DNA from: Sulfitobacter sp. DFL-14
GTDB taxonomy: Bacteria > Pseudomonadota > Alphaproteobacteria > Rhodobacterales > Rhodobacteraceae
NCBI RefSeq assembly: GCF_003335585.1
Contig: NZ_QBFD01000025.1
Coordinates: forward strand, 89,772 to 153,771
DNA: 64,000 bases
Direction: 5' to 3'
In this document: positions 37,235-46,833 of the stretch, piece after piece
Position numbering within the stretch: position 1 is the first letter of the stretch
Layout of the letters: every line of letters starts with the position of its first letter
Program-made: the position numbers and the translations under genes
Notes under the pieces: generated by a model
What the model was told of the DNA's origin: nothing
The model's database searches: none
The model's input: the letters and a program-made list of their open reading frames with translations, nothing else

Positions 37235-39394
37235 ATGACCGAACCTGAGATCACACCGGAAATCATCAAAGCGCACGGGTTCACGCCCGAGGAATTCGCC
37301 GAGGTGAATGCGATCCTGGGACGGGCGCCGAATTACACCGAGATGGGGATCTTCTCGGCCATGTGGAACGAACATTGTTCCTACAAATCCTCCAAGAAGT
37401 GGCTGCGCACCCTGCCCACCACCGGACCTCAGGTCATCTGCGGCCCCGGCGAAAACGCAGGCGTGGTCGATATCGGCGACGGTCAGGCGCTGGTCTTCAA
37501 GATGGAAAGCCACAACCACCCCTCCTACATCGAACCCTATCAGGGGGCAGCCACCGGCGTGGGGGGCATCCTGCGCGATGTCTTCACCATGGGCGCACGG
37601 CCCATCGCGGCGATGAATTCGCTCAGCTTCGGCCGCCCCGACCACCCCAAAACGCGCCAGCTGGTGCATGGTGTCGTGGCGGGTGTCGGCGGTTACGGCA
37701 ATTGCTTTGGCGTGCCCACCGTGGGCGGCGAAGTCCGCTTTGACGCGGCCTATGACGGCAACTGCCTGGTCAACGCCTTCGCCGCGGGCCTCGCGGATGC
37801 GGACAAGATTTTCTACTCCGCCGCCTCCGGCGTCGGCATGCCGGTGGTCTACCTTGGTGCCAAGACAGGCCGCGACGGCGTCGGCGGGGCCACCATGGCC
37901 TCTGCCGAATTCGACGACACCATCGAGGAAAAGCGCCCCACCGTGCAGGTCGGCGACCCTTTCACCGAAAAGCGCCTGATGGAAGCGACGCTGGAACTGA
38001 TGGCCACCGGTGCGGTGATCTCGATCCAGGACATGGGCGCGGCGGGCCTTACCTGCTCTGCGGTGGAAATGGGCGACAAGGGCGGCCTTGGCGTGCGGCT
38101 GAACCTCGAAGCGGTGCCCCAGCGCGAAGAGAACATGACCGCCTATGAAATGATGCTGTCGGAATCCCAGGAACGCATGCTCATGGTGCTCAAGCCCGAG
38201 CTTGAGGCCGAGGCGCGCGCCGTCTTCGTGAAATGGGACCTCGATTTCGCCATCGTGGGCGAAACCATTGCCGAGGACCGTTTCCTGATCACCCTGAACG
38301 GCGAGGTCAAGGCCGACCTGCCGCTGAGCAAACTCGCCTCCACCGCCCCCGAATACGACCGCCCCTGGGAGGAAACACCCCCCGCAGCACCGCTGGCCGA
38401 TGTGCCGGGGGTCGATCCCATCGACGGGCTGCGCGCACTGCTGTCCGATCCGAACCACGCCTCCAAGGCCTGGGTCTACGAGCAATACGACACCATGGTC
38501 ATGGGCGACAGCGCCCGCACGCCGGGTCTGGGGGCCGGCATCATCCGGGTGCATGGCACTGACAAATCCATCGCCTTCACCTCGGATGTGACACCGCGCT
38601 ACGTCAAGGCGAACCCGGTCGAGGGCGGCAAACAGGCCGTTGCCGAAGCCTACCGCAACCTGACCGCCGTGGGGGCGACCCCGCTGGCAACCACCGACAA
38701 CATGAACTTCGGCAACCCCGAAAAGCCCGCGATCATGGGCCAGTTCGTGGGTGCCATCAAGGGGATCGGCGCCGCTGTCACCGCACTGGACATGCCAATC
38801 GTCTCGGGCAACGTCTCGCTCTACAATGAGACCGACGGCACCGGCATCCTGCCCACCCCGACCATCGGTGCGGTGGGGCTGATCGGCCATCCCGACGAGA
38901 TCATCGGCTGCGAGGTGCGCGACGGCCATGTGGCGCTGGTGCTGGGCGAAACCACAGGCCACCTGGGCCAGTCTGCCCTGCTCGCCCGTGTTCACGGCCG
39001 TGTCGAAGGCGACGCGCCGCCGGTCGATCTGGCGGCGGAAAAAGCCCATGGCGATTTCATCCGCGCCAACCGCGCCCACATCAAGGCCTGTACCGACCTC
39101 AGCGACGGCGGTCTGGCACTGGCGGCTTTCGAACTTGCCGAAAAGTCCGGCGTCGGCGTCACGCTGAACGCGGGCGACACCCCGACCCTTTTCGGAGAGG
39201 ACCAGGCCCGCTACCTGATTGCCTGCAACTTCGACCAGGCCGAGGCGCTGATGATCGCGGCCTCTCGCGCGGGCGTGACCCTGACCAGCGTCGGCAAATT
39301 CGGCGGCAGCGAGGTCAGCTTCGGCGGCGTCTCCGCCCCATTGGCCGACCTGTCAGAGATCTACCGCACCACCTTCGCCGCAACTTTCGCCTGA
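37235..39394 (+). CDS. purL: Phosphoribosylformylglycinamidine synthase subunit PurL
   Basis: A 719-residue small-type PurL, the ATP-dependent synthetase subunit of FGAM synthase in purine synthesis. It needs PurS and PurQ, which are not in the window. Motifs: [40 protein letters not shown], and [18 protein letters not shown] given here as short landmarks; the C-terminal half repeats the AIRS-like fold ([14 protein letters not shown]). Start ATG 37235. The upstream gap holds a terminator, so purL has its own promoter. Confidence 0.96.
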   Translation: MTEPEITPEIIKAHGFTPEEFAEVNAILGRAPNYTEMGIFSAMWNEHCSYKSSKKWLRTLPTTGPQVICGPGENAGVVDIGDGQALVFKMESHNHPSYIEPYQGAATGVGGILRDVFTMGARPIAAMNSLSFGRPDHPKTRQLVHGVVAGVGGYGNCFGVPTVGGEVRFDAAYDGNCLVNAFAAGLADADKIFYSAASGVGMPVVYLGAKTGRDGVGGATMASAEFDDTIEEKRPTVQVGDPFTEKRLMEATLELMATGAVISIQDMGAAGLTCSAVEMGDKGGLGVRLNLEAVPQREENMTAYEMMLSESQERMLMVLKPELEAEARAVFVKWDLDFAIVGETIAEDRFLITLNGEVKADLPLSKLASTAPEYDRPWEETPPAAPLADVPGVDPIDGLRALLSDPNHASKAWVYEQYDTMVMGDSARTPGLGAGIIRVHGTDKSIAFTSDVTPRYVKANPVEGGKQAVAEAYRNLTAVGATPLATTDNMNFGNPEKPAIMGQFVGAIKGIGAAVTALDMPIVSGNVSLYNETDGTGILPTPTIGAVGLIGHPDEIIGCEVRDGHVALVLGETTGHLGQSALLARVHGRVEGDAPPVDLAAEKAHGDFIRANRAHIKACTDLSDGGLALAAFELAEKSGVGVTLNAGDTPTLFGEDQARYLIACNFDQAEALMIAASRAGVTLTSVGKFGGSEVSFGGVSAPLADLSEIYRTTFAATFA

Positions 39395-39601
39395 ACCTTT
39401 GGTTTCGGAGCCGCCTTTGCTTGCGCAAGGAACGGCGGCGCGTGGGGTGATTGCCAAGGGAAATCGCCGAGGGCCCCCTTTGGGGAGACGGCTATTTCAC
39501 TTGGGAAGCGCCGCGCGCGCTGCCATGACGGGCGCGATCAAAGACGGGTCCGAAATCCATTGGTTTTGGTGAGACCTGCAGCGCAAAAACAATAATGTAA
39601 T

Positions 39602-39615
39602 GCGCCCTAAGGCGC
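39602..39615 (-). terminator. Possible terminator after the VWA gene
   Basis: GCGCC-N4-GGCGC forms a short stem right beside the VWA stop codon. On the minus strand it is followed by a T-rich stretch ending TTGTTTTT about ten bases further. It is weak because the U-tract is displaced. The rest of the gap 39395-39601 shows no gene. Confidence 0.35.
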
Positions 39616-40893
39616 TCAATTTTCCAACACCCCCAGCAGGCGCGTCTTCTCTCCGGTGTCATCCGGTTTCGAAATCACGGTCGCCAATTCCTCCAGCGAC
39701 GCGATGGAATGGCCTGCGCGAAAACTGTCCACATGGGGCAGCATCGCGCGGATGCCCGCGGCCTTGGGCGCAAACCCGTCCCAGCGCAGCAGCGGGTTCA
39801 GCCAGATCAGCCGCCGCGCCGTCAGATGCAGGCGCTGCATCTGCCGCGCAAGGTCACTTTCTTTCACGCCGTCCCCGCCCGCATCCCGGTCCAGCCCGTC
39901 GGTGATCAGCAGCACCACCGCGCCCTGCCCCATGACCCGGCGCGACCAGTCGCGGTTGAACATCTCCAGACAGGCCCCGATCCGCGTGCCGCCCTCCCAG
40001 TCCTGCGCCTCTGCCCCGGCGGCGGCCAGTGCCGCATCCACGTCACGGGTGGCCAGGTGCCGGGTGATGTTGGTCAGCCGGGTGCCGAAGGTAAAGGCAT
40101 GCACCTGCGCCCAGCCCGCCCCGCGCGCATTGCTGACCGCATGCAGGAAATGCAGGATCACGCGGGAATACTGGCTCATCGACCCGGAAATATCGCAAAG
40201 CACCACGAGGTTGGGATAGCGCGGGCGCGGTGTCTTGAAGGCCAGCCTGTCCATCTCCCCGCCCCGCCGCAGGGCGCCGCGCAGGCTGCGGGCGGCGTCG
40301 ATCCGGCCCCGGTGCGACACCATTCCGCGCCGGGAGGGGATCGGTTTCACCGGCAGCGTCAGCCGTGCCAGCATCCGTTTCGCCTCGGCCATCTCCGCCA
40401 GGCTCATCTGTTCGAAATCCAGCGTCTTCAGCCGTTCCGCGGCGGACATGGTCAGGCTTGCGTCCACCTCGATCAGCGCATCCTCGTCGCGCGGCTCCTC
40501 CGCGTCCTCGCCCGGCGGGGCCTCTGCCGCGTCCAGCAGCGCCTCTGCCGCGCGTTTCTCGGCCGGTTGCGCGGGCCGGTCCTCCTGCACCCCCCGGATC
40601 GCGGGCAGCATGGCGGCCATCATATGTTCAAGGTATCGCGGATCGCGCCAGTAGAGCCGGAACAGCTGGGCAAAGACGCGCCTGTGTTCGGGCCGGTTCA
40701 CGAAACAGGCGTGCAAGGTCCAGTAGAAGTCGCGCCTGTCGGTGAAGCCCGCCGCCTGGACCGCGCGGATCGCGTCGATCACCCGGCCCGGCCCGATGGG
40801 CAGGCCGGCCCGGCGCAGCGCGCGGGCGAAATGGGTGATGTTGCCCGCAAGCTTGGGGTCATCGGGCAATTCAAGCGGCGGCAGTTCAGCCAT
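39616..40893 (-). CDS. VWA domain protein of the CoxE type
   Basis: A 425-residue protein. The C-terminal half (about 220-400) is a von Willebrand A domain with MIDAS motif CDISGSMSQYSR and a later TDGLDRD. The N-terminal half carries the helical CoxE-like region. CoxE proteins pair with MoxR ATPases to insert metals or remodel protein complexes. The partner ATPase is the preceding gene on the same strand. The target enzyme is not evident; no CO dehydrogenase genes are nearby. Confidence 0.85.
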   Translation of the reverse strand: MAELPPLELPDDPKLAGNITHFARALRRAGLPIGPGRVIDAIRAVQAAGFTDRRDFYWTLHACFVNRPEHRRVFAQLFRLYWRDPRYLEHMMAAMLPAIRGVQEDRPAQPAEKRAAEALLDAAEAPPGEDAEEPRDEDALIEVDASLTMSAAERLKTLDFEQMSLAEMAEAKRMLARLTLPVKPIPSRRGMVSHRGRIDAARSLRGALRRGGEMDRLAFKTPRPRYPNLVVLCDISGSMSQYSRVILHFLHAVSNARGAGWAQVHAFTFGTRLTNITRHLATRDVDAALAAAGAEAQDWEGGTRIGACLEMFNRDWSRRVMGQGAVVLLITDGLDRDAGGDGVKESDLARQMQRLHLTARRLIWLNPLLRWDGFAPKAAGIRAMLPHVDSFRAGHSIASLEELATVISKPDDTGEKTRLLGVLEN

Positions 40894-40904
40894 GACTGGC
40901 TGAA

Positions 40905-40957
40905 TGGAGGGCGCTGCCCTCCAAACTTCCCGAGATATTTTTTGCCAAAAAGAGGAT
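40905..40957 (-). repeat. Intercistronic hairpin element, copy 2
   Basis: In the transcribed direction it reads CTCTTTTTGGC, an AAAAATATCTCGGGAAG segment and then a hairpin TGGAGGGC/GCCCTCCA with a 3-base loop (40905-40923). The order and spacing match copy 1 at 4309-4360. It fills the whole gap between the MoxR stop and the VWA start. Confidence 0.65.
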
Positions 40958-41865
40958 CATGCCGGTTCCAGGCTGGCGCGCGCCTGGTCGAGAATGCGCT
41001 TGGCCTCGGACCCTTGCAATTTGGCGATGTCGTCCTGGTATTTCAGCACCGCACCCAGCGTATCCGCGATCACCTCGGGTGAGAGGGTCATCACGTCCAG
41101 CGCCAGCAGGCATTTGGCCCAGTCGATGGTTTCGGCCACGCCGGGTTTCTTGAACAGGTCCTCGGTGCGCAGCTGCTGGACAAAGGCCACCACCTCGCGG
41201 CTCAGTGCCTCTGCCGCTTCGGGCGCGCGGGCGGCAAGGATTTCCATCTCGCGCTCAAAATCGGGGTAGTCCACCCAGTGATAGAGACAGCGGCGCTTGA
41301 GCGCGTCATGCACCTCCCGCGTGCGGTTGGAAGTCAGGATGACGATGGGAGGCTCCGGCGCCTTGATGGTGCCCATCTCGGGGATGGTGACCTGAAAATC
41401 GCTGAGCGCCTCCAGCAGGAAGGCCTCGAAAGGCGCATCGGTGCGGTCCAGCTCGTCGATCAGCAGGATCGGCGCGCCGTTCTCATCCGGTCGCAGGGCC
41501 TGCAGCAGCGGGCGTTCGATCAGGAATTCGTCGCTGAAAAGCGATCTGGTGAGCGCGGCACTGTCCGTGCCCCCCGTTGCCTCGGCGCTGCGGATCGCCA
41601 CCATCTGGGCCGGAAAGTTCCATTCATAGACCGCCGATGCCGCATCCAGCCCCTCGTAACATTGCAGGCGGATCAACCGGCGGTTCAGCCCGGCCGCCAT
41701 GGCCTTGGCAATCTCGGTCTTGCCGACGCCTGCCTCCCCCTCAAGGAACAGCGGCCGGCCCAGCCTGAGGCTCAGGAACACGACCGTGGCAAGCGCGCGC
41801 CCGCAAACGTAGCCTTGCGCATCCAGCATCTTCTGGACCGCGTCGATGGATGTCATTTCTGTCAT
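40957..41865 (-). CDS. MoxR family AAA+ ATPase
   Basis: A 302-residue AAA+ ATPase. Walker A is GEAGVGKTE, Walker B is ILLIDELDR, and sensor 1 is VILTSNRTREV. MoxR proteins act with VWA partners as chaperones in the maturation of metal enzymes. I chose the ATG at 41865 because GGGGAGG lies four bases before it; a longer frame to 41901 has no family similarity. A GGTGCA-TC-TGCACC inverted repeat at 41889-41902 lies just upstream and may be an operator. Confidence 0.9.
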   Translation of the reverse strand: MTEMTSIDAVQKMLDAQGYVCGRALATVVFLSLRLGRPLFLEGEAGVGKTEIAKAMAAGLNRRLIRLQCYEGLDAASAVYEWNFPAQMVAIRSAEATGGTDSAALTRSLFSDEFLIERPLLQALRPDENGAPILLIDELDRTDAPFEAFLLEALSDFQVTIPEMGTIKAPEPPIVILTSNRTREVHDALKRRCLYHWVDYPDFEREMEILAARAPEAAEALSREVVAFVQQLRTEDLFKKPGVAETIDWAKCLLALDVMTLSPEVIADTLGAVLKYQDDIAKLQGSEAKRILDQARASLEPA

Positions 41866-42051
41866 GGTGCCTCCCCGCTGGTGACAAAGGTGCATCTGCA
41901 CCGGGCGGGGTCAAGGTGCCAAAAAGTGCCGATTTGTCACGCGCACCCCCACAGATACGCGCCAGATTGACGCGATTCCACCGCGCTGCCATAATATTTA
42001 CGAATAAAGATGAGGTTGGGGGCATCCTGCCACCGAACCCGGAGGCGGAAG

Positions 42052-42093
42052 ATGAGACAGACACCAGACACCCCGATGACGGTCGGCGGCTGA
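42052..42093 (+). CDS. Possible 13-codon upstream ORF (MRQTPDTPMTVGG)
   Basis: GGAGG at 42041-42045 lies six bases before this ATG, whereas the glycosyltransferase ATG at 42098 has only a GAGG two bases away. The short frame ends at TGA 42091-42093, four bases before the glycosyltransferase start. Ribosomes ending here could reinitiate, coupling translation. It could also be only a misplaced ribosome site. Confidence 0.3.
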   Translation: MRQTPDTPMTVGG

Positions 42094-42097
42094 GGCC

Positions 42098-43132
42098 ATG
42101 CGCATCACGGCAGTCACCTGCGTCAAGAACGAAGGGCCCTTCCTGCTGGAATGGATCGCCTTTCATCGGATCATCGGCGTCACTGATTTCCTGTTTTATT
42201 CCAACGATTGCAGCGATGCGACGGACCGGCTGCTGGACCGGCTGGAGGGGCATGGCATCTGTGCGCATCTGCCGAACCCGGCAACCAACCGCAATTACCA
42301 GATGCAGGCGCTGAAAAAGGCCCGGCGGCATCCGCTGATCAGATCGGCCGATTGGGTCTGGGTCGCGGATGTGGACGAATTCCTGAACATCCATGTGGGC
42401 GATCATACGATCCCCGCGCTGATTGCGGCCTGCGGCAATCCCAAGGCGATATCCGTGACCTTTCAGTTCATGGCCAATGGCGGGGTGGAGGCATTTGAGG
42501 ATGCGCCGGTGATCACCCAGTTCCTGCGCTGTCATAACCCCGACATCTGGTGCGCCGAGACCGCGATCGAGGTCAAGAGCCTGGTGCGCGGGGATTTCCC
42601 GCTGGAATATTACGGCGCGCACCGCCCGTTTCACGACGAGGCAAAGGAACGCCCGCAGTGGACCGACGGATCAGGCCGCCCGGTGCCACCGCCGTTTCGC
42701 AAGCAGTCGAACAAGCGCCGCATCCGCGCCTATCCCGCAAGAGGGGCGCGGGAATTTGCCACGCTCAACCATTATGCCCTGCGCTCGCTCGACAGTTATC
42801 TGGTCAAGAACGACCGCGGCGACGTAAACCGCGAGCACCGCGCCTTTGACGATACCTACTGGCGCGAGCGCAACGACGGGGCCTGGTACGACGACAGTAT
42901 CCTGCGCTACGAAGCGGCACTGCGGGCCGAGATGGACCGGCTGAAGGCGCTGGAAGGTGTGGGCGACTTGCATGACGAGGCGGTGCGCCTGCACCGCGCC
43001 AAACGCGATGCCCTGCTGGCACAGGACAGCTACCGCGAGATGCAGGCGCAATTGCGCGCAGCCAGCCCCTATGCCGCCGCCGAAGCCGCCCTGCGCGATG
43101 CGATCGGTCTGCAGCCGGGGGAAGCGCTTTGA
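42098..43132 (+). CDS. Glycosyltransferase family 2 protein (Glyco_tranf_2_4 type)
   Basis: A 344-residue cytoplasmic GT-A-fold enzyme. The start VTCVKNEGPFLLEWIAFH and FYSNDCSDATD shape the nucleotide-sugar pocket. ADVDEFLNIH carries the metal-binding DXD (D91-V-D93). The end is helical and charged. Donor and acceptor are unknown. It is paralogous to the glycosyltransferases at 43765 (C-terminal part) and 46834 in the same cluster, which suggests duplication. It is the first gene of the cluster. Confidence 0.85.
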   Translation: MRITAVTCVKNEGPFLLEWIAFHRIIGVTDFLFYSNDCSDATDRLLDRLEGHGICAHLPNPATNRNYQMQALKKARRHPLIRSADWVWVADVDEFLNIHVGDHTIPALIAACGNPKAISVTFQFMANGGVEAFEDAPVITQFLRCHNPDIWCAETAIEVKSLVRGDFPLEYYGAHRPFHDEAKERPQWTDGSGRPVPPPFRKQSNKRRIRAYPARGAREFATLNHYALRSLDSYLVKNDRGDVNREHRAFDDTYWRERNDGAWYDDSILRYEAALRAEMDRLKALEGVGDLHDEAVRLHRAKRDALLAQDSYREMQAQLRAASPYAAAEAALRDAIGLQPGEAL

Positions 43133-43764
43133 GCCGTTTGCGTGTCGTCAACCTCGCCCTGCCGAAAACCGGCACCACCACGCTGACGGATGCGCTGCGT
43201 CAGGCCGGTCTGACGGTGGCGGACTGGAAGATCCGCCCCGGCCAGAGCAGCCGCAGCGACATTCCCCGCCAGCATCTGGGCAAGGTGATCTATGAAGATT
43301 ACTTTGCCAGTGGCGATCCGCTGGCGCGGCTGGATGAATTCGACGTGATCAATGAAATGTCCGCGGTGCGCCAGGACCGCTCGCTCTGGCCGCAGACCGA
43401 CTGGGGGCTGATCAGCGCCATTGCCGCGCATCATCCCGGTGTGCGGTTCATCCTGACCACCCGTGACCCGGCAAAAGCTGCCAACAGCATGATGCGCTGG
43501 AACAATCTGGGCAAACGCCGCCTGCCGCAGGCCGACATCCCCGGCCTGCCGCGCGGTTTCGGCAGTACGGAGGCCGAGCTGGCGCGCTGGATGGCGGGGC
43601 ATTACGCCTTTTGCCGCCGTGTCTTTGCAGGGGTCGGCAATTTCATGGAATATGACATCGAAGATGCGGATGCGCCGGAGAAGATCGGAAGCTACCTGGG
43701 CCTTGACCTGCCCTGGTGGGGACAGAGCAACATGGGCAAGCCCCAGGCGCAGGAGGCAGGCTAG
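43129..43764 (+). CDS. Sulfotransferase family protein
   Basis: A 211-residue PAPS-dependent sulfotransferase. The 5'-phosphosulfate loop is LPKTGTTTL (residues 11-19), preceded by a beta strand. RFILTTRDPAKAANSMMRW contains the Arg and Ser expected to hold the 3'-phosphate. The start is TTG at 43129, overlapping the upstream stop, with GGGGGAAG upstream. It probably sulfates the sugar product of the neighbouring glycosyltransferases. It abuts the next gene: stop 43762-43764, start 43765. Confidence 0.8.
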   Translation: MSRLRVVNLALPKTGTTTLTDALRQAGLTVADWKIRPGQSSRSDIPRQHLGKVIYEDYFASGDPLARLDEFDVINEMSAVRQDRSLWPQTDWGLISAIAAHHPGVRFILTTRDPAKAANSMMRWNNLGKRRLPQADIPGLPRGFGSTEAELARWMAGHYAFCRRVFAGVGNFMEYDIEDADAPEKIGSYLGLDLPWWGQSNMGKPQAQEAG

Positions 43765-46119
43765 ATGCGTCTGACGCTGTTCATCGGCCCCACCGAGAAA
43801 GCCGCAATGCGGCTGCGGGGGCTTTTCAAGGAGAAGGAAGCGCCGCTGGCCAAACAGGGGATCATGGCCCCCGACTGGAACCATGTGCGCCTTTATGCCG
43901 CCTGCGCCGAGGCCGAAGAAATCAGTTCGCTGCGCCACAAGCGGGGGCTGGACAACCCATTGGTGCAACAGACCCTGACCGCAGAATTCCAGAGCCTGCT
44001 GGCAAAGGAATTGCCCGAAATGAAGGGCAATCATGTGGTTCTGGCTGCGGCACAGCTGGGCAGCCTGCTGTCCCGGCCTGCGGAACTGGCGCGGCTGCAC
44101 GATCTGCTGGCACCGCATTTCCAGCGGATCGAGATCGTGGCGCATCTGGAGGAACAGGCACGCGCCCTGACCCAGCATTACAACCTTGCGGTGCTGGACG
44201 GGCGGCGGCGCGATCTGGGACAGGAACTTGCGCTGGCGGGGCAAAAGGACTGGTGGAAGGGCGCACTGGCGCTCAGGGGCGAAAACGACAGCTACCTGGC
44301 GCAGTTCAACGATGTGCAATGCCCGCCCTTCTGGCTGGACTACAAGGCGCTGCTGGCGGCATGGGAAAAAGCATTTGGCAAGGGCCGGGTGACATTGCGC
44401 CCCCTGGTTCTGCCCGCGCTTTGTTCCGAAACCGGCACGGCGGAGCTGGAAGCTGTGCTGGGGGTCAAATCGCTTGGCAAGGTGCAGCCGGACCGCATCC
44501 CGCAACAGGAGGCGGCGGCCTCCCTCACCCGGATCAGGCAGATGAACGAAGGTCTGGCGCGCTATGCCCGGGCCAAACAGATCATCATTGCGCGTGAATT
44601 TTGCCAGCAGGTCCGCTTGGCGGTGCGCGTCGGCGGGCCGGAAATCGCGCCGGGCAGCCTGCATGCCATCTCGAAACACTTCAAATCCGCCAATGCGGCA
44701 TTGGTCAAAGGCTTTCCTGACCTCAAGGCGGCGCTGACGCCGGATGCGCCGGCCTCCGACTGGCAGGAAGCGGACCCCACCCTGGGGTTCCGCGCGACGC
44801 AATATCTCGCCGCCTTTGCCTTTGGCATCAACAAGAACGCCACCCCGATGGCCAGCAAACGCGCCGAAGCCGAAGCGGTGGAGGAAGCGGCGGAAAAGTT
44901 CGACGAGCTGTTGCCGGCGGACAGCCGGGATGACGCCGAACAGGACGCCAACACACGGCTGCTGAACCGGGTGAAGGTCAATCACCAGATGGTGCTTTCC
45001 ACCCAGTTCCGGCCCCATAACAATCTTGGCGCGGTGAACGAGGAGGAATTGGGCGCGGCCTATTCCCCTGCCCCGGCACGGGTGCTGAAACCCGGCTCAA
45101 CCGGCAATGTGATCGTTGGCTGCATGAAGAACGAAGCGCCCTATATCGTCGAATGGATCGCCTATCACCGCGCCATCGGGGTCGATAATTTTTTGATCTA
45201 CACCAACGATTGCAGCGACGGCACCGATGCGGTGCTGGGCCGCTTGCAGGAAATGGGCATGATCCAGCACCGCAACAACGACAACTGGAAGGGCAATTCG
45301 CCCCAGCAATACGCGCTGAACCAGGCGATGAAGGAACCGGCTATCGAGAATGCGGAGTGGATCATCCATATCGACGTGGATGAATTCATGAACGTGCGCA
45401 CCGGCAATGGCACGCTGGAGGATTTCTTTGCCGCTGTGCCCGATGCCACCAATGTCGCGATGACCTGGCGGCTCTTCGGCCACAACGGCGTGACGCAGCT
45501 GCGCGATGAATTCGTGATCGACCAGTTCGATACCTGCGCGCCGAGTTACTGCCCCAAGCCGCATACGGTCTGGGGGTTCAAGACCATGTTCCGCAACATC
45601 GGCGCCTATGCGAAACTGTCCTGCCACAGGCCCAACAAACTGGCGCAACCCTTTGAAGACAAGGTGAAATGGGTCAACGGATCGGGCCGCGACATGACCC
45701 GTGACGCCGCCCATAACGGCTGGCGGTCGTCGAAAAAGAACGTAGGCTACGACCTTTTGCAGCTGAACCATTATGCCCTGCGATCCGCCGAGTCATTTCT
45801 CATCAAACGCCAGCGCGGCCGCGCCCTGCATGTGGACCGCTCCATCGGGATCAACTACTGGATCCGCATGGACTGGTCCGATTTCCGAGACATCACCATC
45901 AAGCGCAACATCCCCCGCGTGCGCGCCGAATACGAAAGGCTGATGCAGGATGACATCCTGCGCGCGGCCCATGAGGTGGGCTTTGAATGGCACAAGGCCA
46001 AGGCACGCGAATTGCATGGCATGCCGGAGTTCCGCGACCTTTACACGCAGGCGCTGGAGGTCAAACTGAACGAAACGGAGCGGGTGGCCTATGCGCTCTC
46101 GCTCGACATGGAGAGTTGA
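43765..46119 (+). CDS. Degenerate sulfotransferase domain fused to a glycosyltransferase
   Basis: A 784-residue protein. Residues about 1-330 follow the layout of a bacterial sulfotransferase (beta strand LTLFIG, then a helix; NHVVLAAAQLGSLLSRP; IEIVAHLEEQARALTQHYN), but the PAPS loop K-T-G-T-T is replaced by E11-K-A-A-M15. An Ala/Glu-rich linker follows. Residues about 449-720 are a glycosyltransferase domain with VGCMKNEAPYIVEWIAYHR, YTNDCSDGTD and metal-binding DVDEF (537-541). The first domain may only bind a glycan. Confidence 0.78.
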   Translation: MRLTLFIGPTEKAAMRLRGLFKEKEAPLAKQGIMAPDWNHVRLYAACAEAEEISSLRHKRGLDNPLVQQTLTAEFQSLLAKELPEMKGNHVVLAAAQLGSLLSRPAELARLHDLLAPHFQRIEIVAHLEEQARALTQHYNLAVLDGRRRDLGQELALAGQKDWWKGALALRGENDSYLAQFNDVQCPPFWLDYKALLAAWEKAFGKGRVTLRPLVLPALCSETGTAELEAVLGVKSLGKVQPDRIPQQEAAASLTRIRQMNEGLARYARAKQIIIAREFCQQVRLAVRVGGPEIAPGSLHAISKHFKSANAALVKGFPDLKAALTPDAPASDWQEADPTLGFRATQYLAAFAFGINKNATPMASKRAEAEAVEEAAEKFDELLPADSRDDAEQDANTRLLNRVKVNHQMVLSTQFRPHNNLGAVNEEELGAAYSPAPARVLKPGSTGNVIVGCMKNEAPYIVEWIAYHRAIGVDNFLIYTNDCSDGTDAVLGRLQEMGMIQHRNNDNWKGNSPQQYALNQAMKEPAIENAEWIIHIDVDEFMNVRTGNGTLEDFFAAVPDATNVAMTWRLFGHNGVTQLRDEFVIDQFDTCAPSYCPKPHTVWGFKTMFRNIGAYAKLSCHRPNKLAQPFEDKVKWVNGSGRDMTRDAAHNGWRSSKKNVGYDLLQLNHYALRSAESFLIKRQRGRALHVDRSIGINYWIRMDWSDFRDITIKRNIPRVRAEYERLMQDDILRAAHEVGFEWHKAKARELHGMPEFRDLYTQALEVKLNETERVAYALSLDMES

Positions 46120-46122
46120 GAC

Positions 46123-46833
46123 ATGGACGGTAACACAGTCGATACGCCCGGACGCAAGACGAACGCCCAATTCGTGATGTCACGCGGCATGCGATTCCCC
46201 AAACATCCCGACATCATCCAGGGCCGCGTCCGCAAGCTGTTGCGCACCAACCAGTATGAAGCCAAGGAGACCGAGGCCGCCCTGCGGGTGGTGCGCGAGG
46301 GCGACGTGGTGATGGAACTGGGGGCCGGCATCGGCTATATGTCCACCCTGGTCGCCACCAAGCGCAAGATTGCCTCGGTCCATTCCTTCGAGGCCAATCC
46401 GCACCTGATCCCCTATATCCAGACCGTACATGCCGCCAATGGCGTGAAAAACGCCTCAGTGACCAATGCCATTCTCGGCCCCCGCAAGGGCACGGTGGAT
46501 TTCTATGTCCGCGACGCGCTGCTGGGCTCCTCCCTGCAGGTGCTGGAGGGTGAGGTGGACCCGCCCGCCACCAAGGTCGATGTGCTGAACATGAACACGG
46601 TGATGAAGGAGATCAAACCCAATGTGCTGATCTGCGACATCGAAGGGGCCGAAGCGGATCTGATCCCGCAGATGGACCTGTCAGGCCTGCGCGCCGCGAT
46701 CCTGGAGACCCATCCGCAATGGATCGGCCCAGAGGGGATCAACAAGATCTTCCGCGCCTTCATGGATGCGGGCCTCGCCTATTACCACCGCGGCTCGCAG
46801 GGCAAGGTCGTCTGTTTCCGCACGGATTGGTAA
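46123..46833 (+). CDS. FkbM family SAM-dependent methyltransferase
   Basis: A 236-residue methyltransferase. The SAM-binding motif I is MELGAGIGYMSTLVA, followed by HSFEANP (acidic residue binding the ribose) and later LICDIEGAE. FkbM enzymes usually O-methylate sugars or polyketides. Its position between glycosyltransferases suggests it methylates the same surface glycan. It starts three bases after the fusion gene and is followed directly by the next glycosyltransferase. Confidence 0.87.
   Translation: MDGNTVDTPGRKTNAQFVMSRGMRFPKHPDIIQGRVRKLLRTNQYEAKETEAALRVVREGDVVMELGAGIGYMSTLVATKRKIASVHSFEANPHLIPYIQTVHAANGVKNASVTNAILGPRKGTVDFYVRDALLGSSLQVLEGEVDPPATKVDVLNMNTVMKEIKPNVLICDIEGAEADLIPQMDLSGLRAAILETHPQWIGPEGINKIFRAFMDAGLAYYHRGSQGKVVCFRTDW

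Noticed and set aside
37193..39079. A 628-codon open frame on the minus strand
   Set aside because: It is antisense to purL, has no motif and starts in the purL 3' half without a ribosome site.
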